DNA of 64,000 nucleotides from Paenibacillus urinalis (GTDB lineage: Bacteria; Bacillota; Bacilli; Paenibacillales; Paenibacillaceae). The notes below the pieces were generated by a model. It made no database searches and was not told the origin of the DNA. It saw only the letters and a program-made list of their open reading frames with translations. The stretch covers positions 3,911,501 through 3,975,500 of the forward strand of contig NZ_CP118108.1 in NCBI RefSeq assembly GCF_028747985.1, given 5' to 3'. A program made the position numbers and the translations under genes. Shown here piece after piece: positions 16,559 to 25,371 of the stretch (its first letter is position 1; each line of letters begins with the position of its first letter).

Positions 16559-18441
16559 GCTTCTACCCCTCCAACGTTCCTATCTTCATATAGTACGACC
16601 GACATGACAGATGCCTGGCCTTTTCTAACGTGCTTAAACGGTGCATAACTCCATGACTTCACACGATCCGGGTTGGTAATGACCATCGGAGTAACGAGAG
16701 ACGGCGCTTCCTTGAGTAAGGCAGCATAGTTAAAGCGAATGAGCAGCTGACCTGGCTCTACCGTATCTCCTTCGCTGACAACAGCTTCAAAATTCCCCTT
16801 AAGCTGTGAGGTATCAATGCCGATATGAAGCAGAACCTCAAGTCCCTCCGGGGTTTGAATTCCAATTGCATGCATAGTCGGATATAAATGCATGACCGTC
16901 CCGTACACCGGTGACAGCAATTCTCCATTCTCCGGCTCAAAAGCGACACCGTCCCCTACCAGCTTGCCTGCAAATATTTTGTCAGGCACCTCTTCAATGG
17001 GGAGCATCTTCCCTTGTACAGGACTGCTAAACAGCACTTGCGGCAAATCACGCTCCAGCAGCTTGGCAATTTCTTCACGAATTAACTCAGAGTAGGTGCC
17101 GAAGACGACCTGCACGTTGCCTGCGCCGAGCTTAATAAGACCGGCTGAGCCAAGTGCCTTCATCGCGCTGCTGTCGATAAGACGGTCATTATGCACAGTC
17201 AGCCGAAGTCGTGTAATACATGCCTCAACCTGAACAATATTGGCCTTCCCTCCAAGCGCCTCCACAATAAGCGGTGCTTGATATGGTATACTGCCTGCCC
17301 AGTCCTCAAGCACAGAGCCTTCCTCGCGTCCCGGGGTCGGGATCTGGAATCTGCGGATGGCCCACCGGAATAAAAAGTAATATACCAGGCCATATATGAT
17401 CCCGATTGGAATCAATAAGAGTGCATTTTCAGACAAATGGAAATTCAGTATGTAATCAATAACACCTGCCGAATAAGAAAACCCATGTCTTATTTCAAGT
17501 ACATAGCTGATCCATAAGGCGAGCCCTGACAGAACGGCGTGTACAAAAAACAGATAGGGAGCTGCAAACAAAAAGGCAAACTCGATCTGCTCCGACACCC
17601 CTGTTAGAAAACAAACGAGCGCAGAAGTCATGAAGGTCTTATGTATCTTGGGCTTCAAATCTTCCCGTGCTTCCTGAATAATGGCAAATGCAATAGCAGG
17701 AATGGCGAACATCATTATCGGGAACAATCCCGACATAAAATAGCCTGCTGAAGGATCCCCGGCAAAAAACCGCGGCAAATCTCCAGTCATAATCTGTCCT
17801 TCCGGTGTCTCGTATGACCCCAGCTGAAACCAGAACACATTATTAAGCAGATGATGCAGCCCGAATGCGACAAGCACCCGATAGAGAATACCGTACAAGA
17901 ACAGCCCGAAACCGCCGAGGCTGTATTCCATGGAAGCAATCAAATCCAACAGCTGCTGCAATAGAGGAGCTAAGCCGAGCATAATGCAGGAGAACAAGGC
18001 GGAGAACAATCCCACAATCAGTAGAACAAATCGGGATCCACCAAAAAACTGCAATATTTCCGGTAGTTTGATGCTTTTGAAACGGTTATGAGTAAACCCG
18101 GCGATTGCGCCGAGTATAATTCCGATCAGAGATGCGGGCTGAACAGCCCCGTTACCGAAATGGCTTACGACTTGGTCATAAATAATCATGCCTGCAAGTG
18201 CTGCAAGTCCTGCTTGACCCGCCTGATTGGACAGTCCGAGCGCGACACCGACAGCAAACAGATAAGGTAAAAAATAAAACAGGCTCTGTCCTGCGACGGT
18301 AGCTATACCGCTTATACTTTCAAATCCCCATGATTCCCAAGGAAGACTGCCTATGCTTAGCAGAATCGCCGCTGCAGGCAGTACCATCGTCGGAAGCATG
18401 ACAGCTCTTCCAAGCTGCTGCAAGGAACCGAGCCAATTCAT
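16555..18441 (-). CDS. PTS sugar permease EIICBA, glucose/N-acetylglucosamine type
   Basis: 628-residue membrane transporter with domain order IIC-IIB-IIA. The IIC part (about 1-360) has around ten hydrophobic segments; IIB has its phosphorylated Cys at about 408 (VEACITRLRL); IIA has its active His at about 539 (LLHIGIDT). The MNWLGSLQQLGRAVMLP start resembles the NagE/GamP branch, so N-acetylglucosamine or glucosamine is the best guess for substrate, not proven. AAAGGAGAGG precedes the ATG at 18441; the open frame continues upstream without a better site. Coupled to ptsI. Confidence 0.9.
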   Translation of the reverse strand: MNWLGSLQQLGRAVMLPTMVLPAAAILLSIGSLPWESWGFESISGIATVAGQSLFYFLPYLFAVGVALGLSNQAGQAGLAALAGMIIYDQVVSHFGNGAVQPASLIGIILGAIAGFTHNRFKSIKLPEILQFFGGSRFVLLIVGLFSALFSCIMLGLAPLLQQLLDLIASMEYSLGGFGLFLYGILYRVLVAFGLHHLLNNVFWFQLGSYETPEGQIMTGDLPRFFAGDPSAGYFMSGLFPIMMFAIPAIAFAIIQEAREDLKPKIHKTFMTSALVCFLTGVSEQIEFAFLFAAPYLFFVHAVLSGLALWISYVLEIRHGFSYSAGVIDYILNFHLSENALLLIPIGIIYGLVYYFLFRWAIRRFQIPTPGREEGSVLEDWAGSIPYQAPLIVEALGGKANIVQVEACITRLRLTVHNDRLIDSSAMKALGSAGLIKLGAGNVQVVFGTYSELIREEIAKLLERDLPQVLFSSPVQGKMLPIEEVPDKIFAGKLVGDGVAFEPENGELLSPVYGTVMHLYPTMHAIGIQTPEGLEVLLHIGIDTSQLKGNFEAVVSEGDTVEPGQLLIRFNYAALLKEAPSLVTPMVITNPDRVKSWSYAPFKHVRKGQASVMSVVLYEDRNVGGVEA

Positions 18442-18466
18442 GGCGATCCTCTCCTTTCTATCATTG

Positions 18467-18495
18467 ATGGTAAGCGTTAGGCGTCCTTTTGTCAA
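18467..18495 (-). promoter_or_regulatory. Possible promoter of the PTS operon
   Basis: TTGACA (18490-18495), 17 nt spacer, TACCAT (18467-18472). A half-matching cre-like sequence (AACGCTTACC) overlaps the -10, too weak to call. Confidence 0.4.
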
Positions 18496-18571
18496 AATGA
18501 GAATAAACTTGAATCGATTTCATAACCTGCAAGACTCTTTGAATGGATTCAACACTTGAATAATGTATATG

Positions 18572-18612
18572 AAAAAGGCTGTCCCCACAGTCTTGTTTGT
18601 GGTAACAGCCTT
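18572..18612 (-). terminator. Terminator of the CoA-binding protein gene
   Basis: AAGGCTGT/ACAGCCTT with an inner CCACA/TGTGG stem and TTTTTC at the minus-strand end. Confidence 0.8.
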
Positions 18613-18625
18613 ATTTCGAATTCAC

Positions 18626-19051
18626 TTATATAGTTCTGGGCTGCAGAATGGAATCCTCTACTTTAATGCAGCGGTCCATAATCACTATCATTCCATGCTC
18701 TTCGCCGATCTGCGCTGCTTCTTCGTTAACAATGCCTAATTGCAGCCACAATACCTTGGCCCCGATCTCTGCCGCCTCTCTTGCCACATCCGCACAGTAT
18801 TCACTGCGGCGGAACACATTGACGATATCGACAGGCTCAGGAACACTCTTCAAATCAGGGTAGCTTTTCTCTCCCAAGATGGTATCCGCTCCAGGATTTA
18901 CGGGTATGATTCGATAACCTCTGGATTGCATCGCCTGCGACACCATATAAGAGGTGCGGTCCGGTTTGTCAGACAAGCCAACGACCGCGATATTGCCAGC
19001 AGAAGCCAAAATTTCTTTGATCTCTTCACGTGAAGGATTAGTAAAAGTCAT
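18626..19051 (-). CDS. CoA-binding domain protein (YccU-like)
   Basis: 141 residues with a Rossmann-type CoA-binding fold: NIAVVGLSDKPDRTSYMVSQ, then the strand IIPVNPG and VDIVNVFRRSE, typical of the YccU group related to the succinyl-CoA synthetase alpha N-domain. The start at 19051 has GAGAGGAG 11 nt upstream. It lies 100 nt downstream of aroA and may be cotranscribed with it. Cellular role unknown for the family. Confidence 0.85.
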   Translation of the reverse strand: MTFTNPSREEIKEILASAGNIAVVGLSDKPDRTSYMVSQAMQSRGYRIIPVNPGADTILGEKSYPDLKSVPEPVDIVNVFRRSEYCADVAREAAEIGAKVLWLQLGIVNEEAAQIGEEHGMIVIMDRCIKVEDSILQPRTI

Positions 19052-19151
19052 TTGAGCATTCGCTCCTCTCGTAAAAACAGATTCATTCATTACATTTCTA
19101 TCGTGAATCAATTTCATAGGTAGCCAAAGGTATTATGAAATTGATTCTATA

Positions 19152-20441
19152 TTATACCCATTCTACGTTAGCGCCAAGCGTCTGCAAATGGTCAAAATAA
19201 CCCGGATAGGATTTGGCTACATGATGAGCATCCTTAATGCGAATCGGCTGCTTAGCGCGAAGCCCAACAATCGTTAGGGCCATAATAACCCGATGATCAT
19301 AATGGGCATTGATTTCTACTCCGCCCTCTACACCTTCCGGTCTTCCATGTACAATAATCTCGGCTTGTTTCTCTTCTACCTTCGCTCCGGTTTTGGCCAG
19401 CTCAGTCAAATAATCTGTAATCCGGTCACATTCCTTATATCTTAAATTTTCAACATTATAGAAGCGGGATGTTCCTTCTGCAAATACAGCAGCGGCAACC
19501 ATAGCAAGCACGGCATCGGTTGCAGCATCGCCATCAAACTCCACGGCCTTCAATCTGCCATTGCCCTTGATGGTGACGATATTGTTCTCATGCGTGAGGG
19601 GAACCTCCATCATACGAAGCACATCAACAATCGCGCGCTCTCCCTGTTTACTCTCTTCCATTAATCTTGTTACCGTAACCTCAGAATTCGTAACTGCTGC
19701 AGCAGCCAGTATGGCGGCCGAACCCGGATAATCTCCCTGCACCGTGTACTCAGCAGGCTTGTACTTTTGTCCGCCAGGCACTGTGAAGTGCATATAATCC
19801 TCATCTGCATGAATGGTGATGCCTGCCTGCTCGAGAACCTCCAGCGTCTGTCCAACAACGACCTTGGACTTCAAATCTCCCAGAACTTCAATCGTGCTGT
19901 CCTTAGGCAATAGCGGTGTCAGGAACAGTAATGCACTCAAATATTGGGAGCTTACAGAACCTGATACCCGAATGGCTCCGCCTTGAGGCTTCCCTCCGCG
20001 AATCGTGATCGGCAGTCTTCCATCCTGGTGCTCCACTTCCACGCCAAGCTGCTCAAGTGCATCAATTAAATCCTGATGCGGACGTTTCCCTAGTGATTCG
20101 GGGTATGTATTCACAAAATGAATTTCTTCACCAAGTGCTGCGATACCCATAAGGAACCTCAGAACTGCCCCTGCGTTGCCTACATTAAGCTCAGAAACCT
20201 GCCTTGGGGAGGCACCAAAGCCAGTGATCGTTATTTTCTCCTCATCCTCAATCAGCTCAGCCCCCAGCTCCTGTATACAGCGGCGCATCGCATCACTGTC
20301 CTCACTGTGAGCCGGATAGTAAATCGTGCTGGTTCCTTCTGCAAGCGCACCTACCAGCAAATAGCGGGTCGTATAGTTTTTGGAGGAAAGTGCATTAATC
20401 TCTCCGGCGAGTGAAGGGGTGTTGTTTACTAGAACGTCCAT
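19152..20441 (-). CDS. aroA: 3-phosphoshikimate 1-carboxyvinyltransferase (EPSP synthase)
   Basis: 429 residues, sixth step of the shikimate pathway: joins phosphoenolpyruvate and shikimate-3-phosphate. Key residues are kept: Lys and Arg in SSKNYTTR, SVSSQYLSALL, GDAATDAVLA and YKECDR. Two positions are unlike common enzymes: the PEP loop is GNAGAVLRF, where the Thr and Pro of the E. coli loop (Thr97, Pro101) are replaced by Ala and Phe. AAAAAGGAG precedes the start. aroK is 0.5 kb away, but on its own transcript. Confidence 0.92.
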   Translation of the reverse strand: MDVLVNNTPSLAGEINALSSKNYTTRYLLVGALAEGTSTIYYPAHSEDSDAMRRCIQELGAELIEDEEKITITGFGASPRQVSELNVGNAGAVLRFLMGIAALGEEIHFVNTYPESLGKRPHQDLIDALEQLGVEVEHQDGRLPITIRGGKPQGGAIRVSGSVSSQYLSALLFLTPLLPKDSTIEVLGDLKSKVVVGQTLEVLEQAGITIHADEDYMHFTVPGGQKYKPAEYTVQGDYPGSAAILAAAAVTNSEVTVTRLMEESKQGERAIVDVLRMMEVPLTHENNIVTIKGNGRLKAVEFDGDAATDAVLAMVAAAVFAEGTSRFYNVENLRYKECDRITDYLTELAKTGAKVEEKQAEIIVHGRPEGVEGGVEINAHYDHRVIMALTIVGLRAKQPIRIKDAHHVAKSYPGYFDHLQTLGANVEWV

Positions 20442-20592
20442 CGTGTCATAGCTCCTTTTTTATGAAAGAATATATCGAGTGTGGAATCCATCAACAAATT
20501 GACATGCTCCATCTGTCTTCGTTATCATTGAATTGTTGTACATTCATGAACTTGCCTATCGTTAAATTATATAGAAGAGAGGTTTCTACCTT

Positions 20593-20901
20593 ATGAACCA
20601 AGTACCTGAAATTACACCTTCCGAGCTGCAAGCCCGGCTTCAATCCGGTGAAGCTCTACAGATGATTGATGTCCGTGAAGACGAAGAGGTCGCAGCCGGC
20701 ATGATCTCCGGAGCTAAGCATATTCCTCTCGGTCAGATTCCGGACCGACTCTCTGAGATTGAGAATACGGGCGAAATTATCTTCATCTGCCGCAGCGGCT
20801 ATCGCAGTGAAAGAGCCTGTGAGTATTTGGCTCAGCAAGGCTATAATGGCTGCACTAACCTGGTCGGCGGAATGATTGCCTGGAACGAACAAGAAGGCTA
20901 A
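20593..20901 (+). CDS. Single-domain rhodanese-like protein
   Basis: 102 residues with the rhodanese fold: MIDVRE after the first helix and the active-site loop CRSGYRS with Cys at 66. Such small proteins carry persulfide sulfur; acceptor not known. The ribosome binding site AGAGAGG is moderate. It has its own terminator. Confidence 0.9.
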   Translation: MNQVPEITPSELQARLQSGEALQMIDVREDEEVAAGMISGAKHIPLGQIPDRLSEIENTGEIIFICRSGYRSERACEYLAQQGYNGCTNLVGGMIAWNEQEG

Positions 20902-20910
20902 TCAACGAAG

Positions 20911-20940
20911 GGGCAGGCATTCATGCCTGTCCTTTTTTTT
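20911..20940 (+). terminator. Terminator of the rhodanese gene
   Basis: GGGCAGGCAT and ATGCCTGTCC stem followed by eight T. Confidence 0.9.
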
Positions 20941-20978
20941 ACTTATCATACAACAACAGACCTTAAAAGCACAACAGC

Positions 20979-21491
20979 TTAAACGCGGTGATGCACTAAA
21001 ATATAATGAACAACCTCTTCCGGTTCCATCTCTGATGTATCCACTGTTAGATCTGCAAAAGAATACTTCGACTCGCGCTCCTGCATGATCTGATGTACAC
21101 GCTCTTCCACATTTCCTGCTAATAACGGACGATCACGATTGGCAGAAACCCGTCTTATAATCGCTTCTGCGCTCGCAGTAAGAGCAACCACCCACCCTGC
21201 CTTCTTCATTGCGTCACAATTGAGCGGCTTCAGCACGGAACCACCGCCTGTGGAGATAATCTGTGAAGATTCGTCAAGAACGCGTAGCAATACGCTTGTT
21301 TCTACCTCACGAAAATACGCTTCTCCCTTTTGTTCAAACAGCACCGGGATCGGGCATTCTTCCTGTGCCTCTATTTCTGCATCAATATCAACAAGCTTAT
21401 ACCCCAGCCTATCCGCCAACAGACTAGATACTGTTGTTTTACCTGTACCCATCATCCCGATAAGGACGATATTTTTATTACTCCTGCTCAA
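20979..21491 (-). CDS. aroK: Shikimate kinase
   Basis: 170 residues, phosphorylates shikimate at the 3-hydroxyl, one step before EPSP synthase. The P-loop GMMGTGKT is at 12-19, VDIDAEIE carries the shikimate-binding Asp, then FREVET, STGGGSV and the lid NRDRPLL. The start is a TTG at 21491 with AAAGG very close and GGGG further up, so the exact start is less sure than the gene. Confidence 0.93.
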   Translation of the reverse strand: MSRSNKNIVLIGMMGTGKTTVSSLLADRLGYKLVDIDAEIEAQEECPIPVLFEQKGEAYFREVETSVLLRVLDESSQIISTGGGSVLKPLNCDAMKKAGWVVALTASAEAIIRRVSANRDRPLLAGNVEERVHQIMQERESKYSFADLTVDTSEMEPEEVVHYILVHHRV

Positions 21492-21642
21492 AGACCTTTG
21501 CCACCCCTTTAATAGAACTATCAGTCGCTATTTTTCATTTAAACATATCACAGATAAAATCATCCGCCAAGAAGTCATAAAAGGACATCCTATCACGTAC
21601 TCATGATAGTAATGAGTTGTCTATAGCATACCTGTAGGGAGT

Positions 21643-21969
21643 GTGAACACCATCCAAATTACAACAAGCCTCGAAGTAGCTGTCAAAAAGCCCTCGCCCA
21701 GCCGAATCGCTCGGATTTTCCAGACAGGTCATGTCATCTGTAGAGATGATGTGCTGTTCGTGCTTCATTATGTACAACAAAAAGTGGCTTCGGAGGATCC
21801 ACTTCTCGTAGATCTTCCAAAGCCACGTCTTATCCAGAGCTTCCAGTATTTCAGTGAAGCTTCCCTGCTGCTGCTGGATGAGCATGCTTCCCATCACTGC
21901 ACACAGGAGAGGTTAAAGAAGTGTCTTAAGGAAGCACTGTTCGGCCTCTATGAAGAACACAGTTCATAA
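21643..21969 (+). CDS. Unknown 108-residue protein
   Basis: Open frame with gene-like codon use between aroK and gndA, starting at a GTG that lies almost on top of a TAGGGAG sequence, so the start is uncertain. It has no recognised domain, signal or membrane segment. The opposite strand is also partly open here but has poorer composition. Treated as probable, not secure. Confidence 0.5.
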   Translation: MNTIQITTSLEVAVKKPSPSRIARIFQTGHVICRDDVLFVLHYVQQKVASEDPLLVDLPKPRLIQSFQYFSEASLLLLDEHASHHCTQERLKKCLKEALFGLYEEHSS

Positions 21970-22023
21970 CCTATATCACCAAAACCGCTCAGGACTCTTT
22001 ACCTGATTAATACGGAAGGATTC

Positions 22024-23436
22024 TTAGTTCCCCATCCAGTTGTAATGGAATGTACCTTCTTTATCCACTCGCTTGAAGGTGTGAGCACCGAAATAGTCAC
22101 GCTGTGCTTGCAGGAGGTTGGCTGGGAGTCTTTCCGTACGATAGCTGTCATAATAAGACAGGGCGCTTGCAAAACCAGGTACCGGAATACCATTAGCAAC
22201 AGCTACGGAGATGACTTTACGCCATGCATCCTGATAGGATTCAACCACATTTTTGAAATATGGATCGAGGAGCAGATTCTTCAGCTCGCCATCCTTGTCA
22301 TAAGCATCTTTAATGTTCTGCAGGAACTGGGAACGAATAATGCAGCCACCGCGGAAGATCATTGCGATATTGCCGTATTTCAGGTTCCAGCCGTACTCGT
22401 CAGAAGCAGCACGCATTTGGGCGAAGCCTTGGGCATAGGATACGATTTTACTTGCAAACAGGGCTTTGCGAACATTCTCAATAAACTCCGCTTTGTCGCC
22501 TGTGAATGCTTCTGTCTTCGGACCACTCAGCACTTTGCTTGCAGCAATACGCTCTTCCTTCATCGCAGACAGGAAACGGGAGAATACGGATTCTGTAATC
22601 ATGGACAGAGGCACGCCAAGATCCAGGGCACTTTGGCTTGTCCATTTACCTGTACCTTTTTGACCCGCAGCATCGAGAATCACATCTACCATAGGCTTGC
22701 CTGTCTCTTCATCATATTTCGAGAAGATATCTGCTGTAATTTCGATCAGGTAGCTGTCGAGCTCCCCTTTGTTCCACTCGCTGAATATTTCGTGGAATTG
22801 TTCAGCGTTCAGTCCAAGCACATCCTTGAGCAGATGGTAAGCTTCACCGATCAGCTGCATATCGCCGTACTCGATACCGTTATGCACCATTTTCACATAA
22901 TGTCCTGCACCGTCAGGACCGATGTAAGTTGTGCAAGGCTCGCCGTTCACTTGAGCTGCAATCGAAGTCAGAATCGGTTTCACAAGCTCATAAGCACTTT
23001 CTTGTCCACCAGGCATAATGGATGGACCTTTCAGAGCGCCCTCTTCACCACCGGAAACCCCTGCACCGATGAAGCGGAAGCCTTTTTCTTCAAGCTCCTT
23101 GCTGCGGCGTTGTGTATCAGGGAAGTAAGCATTTCCTCCGTCGATAATAATATCGCCTTGGTCCAGATGCGGAACCAGCTGCTCAATGGTCGCGTCTGTC
23201 GCAGGACCAGCTTGTACCATAATCAATATTTTACGAGGAGATTCCAAAGATTGTACGAATTCTTCTATAGAGAACGTTCCTACTAAGTTTTTGCCGTCAG
23301 CTTCTTTTAGAAGATCTTGCGTTTTCTCCGGGGAACGATTGAATACAGAAACTGAGAAGCCTTTACTTTCAATATTCAAGGCCAGATTCTTGCCCATAAC
23401 GGCGAGGCCGATAACACCAATTTGTTGTTTTGCCAC
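22024..23436 (-). CDS. gndA: 6-phosphogluconate dehydrogenase, decarboxylating
   Basis: 470 residues. Oxidises 6-phosphogluconate to ribulose 5-phosphate in the pentose phosphate pathway. The N-terminal Rossmann motif [16 protein letters not shown] is followed by [18 protein letters not shown] (substrate binding) and [14 protein letters not shown] with the catalytic Lys. The GTG at 23436 has GGATGGAG 6 nt upstream and matches homologue N-termini; the longer open frame starting at 23550 is not supported. Confidence 0.96.
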   Translation of the reverse strand: MAKQQIGVIGLAVMGKNLALNIESKGFSVSVFNRSPEKTQDLLKEADGKNLVGTFSIEEFVQSLESPRKILIMVQAGPATDATIEQLVPHLDQGDIIIDGGNAYFPDTQRRSKELEEKGFRFIGAGVSGGEEGALKGPSIMPGGQESAYELVKPILTSIAAQVNGEPCTTYIGPDGAGHYVKMVHNGIEYGDMQLIGEAYHLLKDVLGLNAEQFHEIFSEWNKGELDSYLIEITADIFSKYDEETGKPMVDVILDAAGQKGTGKWTSQSALDLGVPLSMITESVFSRFLSAMKEERIAASKVLSGPKTEAFTGDKAEFIENVRKALFASKIVSYAQGFAQMRAASDEYGWNLKYGNIAMIFRGGCIIRSQFLQNIKDAYDKDGELKNLLLDPYFKNVVESYQDAWRKVISVAVANGIPVPGFASALSYYDSYRTERLPANLLQAQRDYFGAHTFKRVDKEGTFHYNWMGN

Positions 23437-23610
23437 TCTATCTCCATCCTTTGCTTCGTTTTTTTTGACTCCACTGTCGATCGCCTTCAAGAGGAAGCAT
23501 GACGTCTGCAGTCCTTTATCTATGTAATAAAATGAAGGGCGCTTCAACAATACCCCTATTCTATCGTGTTTAGTTTTGGAAGTAAAATGGCGGGGCCTTC
23601 AAAACAAGGG

Positions 23611-23638
23611 TAAAACACCTCTGTTCACGAGGTGTTCA
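23611..23638 (-). terminator. Terminator of the 199-residue unknown gene
   Basis: ACACCTC and GAGGTGT around TGTTCAC (AACACCTC form on the plus strand), followed by TTTTA on the minus strand. Confidence 0.65.
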
Positions 23639-23685
23639 TTAAATGCTCAAACTCTCTGCTCTTACCTTATATAGTTGTGGCAGCC

Positions 23686-24285
23686 TTACCATTCAAGCAT
23701 CAGCATTCGATCCTGCATTTGATGAAGCTTGGCGCGGCATTTGTCTGCCTTTGTTGTATCACTAGCACCGATGGCCTCATACAGCCGTTCCAGCTCATCG
23801 TCAATCTCCATCCGCAGCAGGGTAAGTCTCAATTCCCCCTCCGTCGAGGTGAACATCTCTTCCATTTCCTCGAGCGTTGGCGCCGGTCCCTTCTGATAGA
23901 TCACCTTCTGCTTGAAGCCTGACACTTCGACGAGCCTAATGACCTCACCGAACAAAATATTTTCTATAACGATAATATGATCCTTGAATCTGCGAACGAC
24001 AGCATGCCCTCTCGTGTCTCCGATCAATTTCTCCATATATTCTGCAAGCTTTGCATCCTTGATGATATAGTCACCAATCAACTTATAATCACCAGTTCTC
24101 ATTTGCTGAAATTTCAGTTTTACCAATTTGCGGCCTGTACGTATGGACAAAATAAAGTAATCCTCATCCTCGCTCCAATATAGCGAATACCCTTCCTGAA
24201 TGAGATCCTTAATGAGCTGTTGGATACGAAGGCGGCTAAACCGGAGCTCTAAATTGCAGTATTCCACTTCATAGCTCTTGTTCAT
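23686..24285 (-). CDS. Unknown cytoplasmic protein, 199 residues
   Basis: No domain recognised. The N-terminal half alternates strands and helices (RIQQLIKDLIQEGYSLYWS, KLVKLKFQQM) and the C-terminal third is a charged helical region (EDELERLYEAIGAS type). No signal or membrane segment. GGAGGAGG lies 6 nt before the ATG, so expression is well supported. Single gene between gndA and yktB. Confidence 0.75.
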   Translation of the reverse strand: MNKSYEVEYCNLELRFSRLRIQQLIKDLIQEGYSLYWSEDEDYFILSIRTGRKLVKLKFQQMRTGDYKLIGDYIIKDAKLAEYMEKLIGDTRGHAVVRRFKDHIIVIENILFGEVIRLVEVSGFKQKVIYQKGPAPTLEEMEEMFTSTEGELRLTLLRMEIDDELERLYEAIGASDTTKADKCRAKLHQMQDRMLMLEW

Positions 24286-24522
24286 GGCACTTCCTCCTCC
24301 ATTCTTTTACGATCATGTGATCCGAATCTTACTTATTTAGAAATGAGACTTGCCGCCTTGGTATCCTTGCCATTCTTCGCTCCACCATAAGTCGGCTTAC
24401 CCTATTTTATACTGACTTCAAGGGAAGCGTACTTAGTCGTTTGACTATTTTTTCACCCGATAATCTTCATCAACTATCCAGCAAATGTACAAACTTCAAG
24501 CGAGGGGAAGCGGGTACTCCTG

Positions 24523-24531
24523 TGTTATAAT
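24523..24531 (+). promoter_or_regulatory. Extended -10 promoter upstream of yktB
   Basis: TGTTATAAT; no good -35. The gap 24286-24610 otherwise holds no gene I can support. Confidence 0.45.
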
Positions 24532-24610
24532 GAGTCGCGTAATATTGTGTATACTATTATATTGGATAGTGTTTAGGTTCATGCTTACCTAATAAGGAGG
24601 ATTACTTATA

Positions 24611-25243
24611 ATGTCACAACTCACATATCCCTCATTAAATGAAGCGGATTTTGAAGTATTTGAAGTACCCGGATTGGAGCCGCGCATGGAGCTGCTGATT
24701 GAACGGGTTCGGCCGAAGCTTGAGGTCATTGGGGCGGCCTCAGCACCATTCCTCCGCGAACTGTGCGGTGAAGATATGTTTGTCCACGTTGCGAAGCATG
24801 CCCGTCGAAAGGTGAATCCACCGAACGATACCTGGGTTGCAATAGCCAACAATAAAAGAGGATATAAGGTATACCCCCATTTCCAAGTTGGAATGTTCGG
24901 GACACACGCGTTTGTGATCTTCGCCATCATATATGAGAGCAGCAATAAAGAAGTGTTCGCTGAAGCTTTGTCCCGTCAGTTTGAAGAAGTAGCGCAGAAT
25001 ATACCCAAACATTTCTATTGGTCTACCGACCATATGATCCCGGAAGGAACCCATCACGAAGACATGACGAAGGAAGATTTCCAGCGTATGGCGGAGCGAC
25101 TCAAAAATGTGAAGAAATCCGAGGTTTTATGCGGACTTCGTATCGACAAGAATGATCCGATCCTCTTGGACGGCCAGAAGTTTGGCAAGACCATAGAAGA
25201 GACTTTCACAGCCCTGCTGCCCTTGTACAAAATGTCATTTTAA
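24611..25243 (+). CDS. yktB: DUF1054 family protein YktB
   Basis: 210 residues, close to the 212 of Bacillus subtilis YktB, a conserved Firmicute protein of unknown function (UPF0637). Typical segments are FEVFEVPGLEPRMELL near the start and YKVYPHFQVGMFGTHAF in the middle. TAAGGAGG precedes the start. Monocistronic, upstream of speA with its own -10 element in between. Confidence 0.88.
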   Translation: MSQLTYPSLNEADFEVFEVPGLEPRMELLIERVRPKLEVIGAASAPFLRELCGEDMFVHVAKHARRKVNPPNDTWVAIANNKRGYKVYPHFQVGMFGTHAFVIFAIIYESSNKEVFAEALSRQFEEVAQNIPKHFYWSTDHMIPEGTHHEDMTKEDFQRMAERLKNVKKSEVLCGLRIDKNDPILLDGQKFGKTIEETFTALLPLYKMSF

Positions 25244-25315
25244 ATCTTAAAAATGCCATAATTTACAAATAAAATGCCAGATCATAAAAAATCCATTTTC
25301 ATTCCCTTTTCATTT

Positions 25316-25324
25316 TGCTATACT
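25316..25324 (+). promoter_or_regulatory. Extended -10 promoter of speA
   Basis: TGCTATACT with no clear -35, 47 nt before the speA ATG. Confidence 0.45.
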
Positions 25325-25371
25325 CATCTAGGTTTGATTATTCTTAATAATGAAAGGTTGTGACAGCATCC

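Noticed and set aside
18467..18480. cre-like site at the PTS promoter
   Set aside because: Only half of the consensus matches.
21601..21897. 98-codon minus-strand frame
   Set aside because: The plus strand over the same bases has better codon use; this frame has poor composition.
22045..23286. 413-codon open frame opposite gndA
   Set aside because: It mirrors the strong codon bias of gndA, has no ribosome binding site and a Cys/His-rich, gene-unlike product.
24345..24415. Minus-strand frame encoding a Gly/Lys peptide
   Set aside because: A stop lies two codons before and no start codon or site is present.
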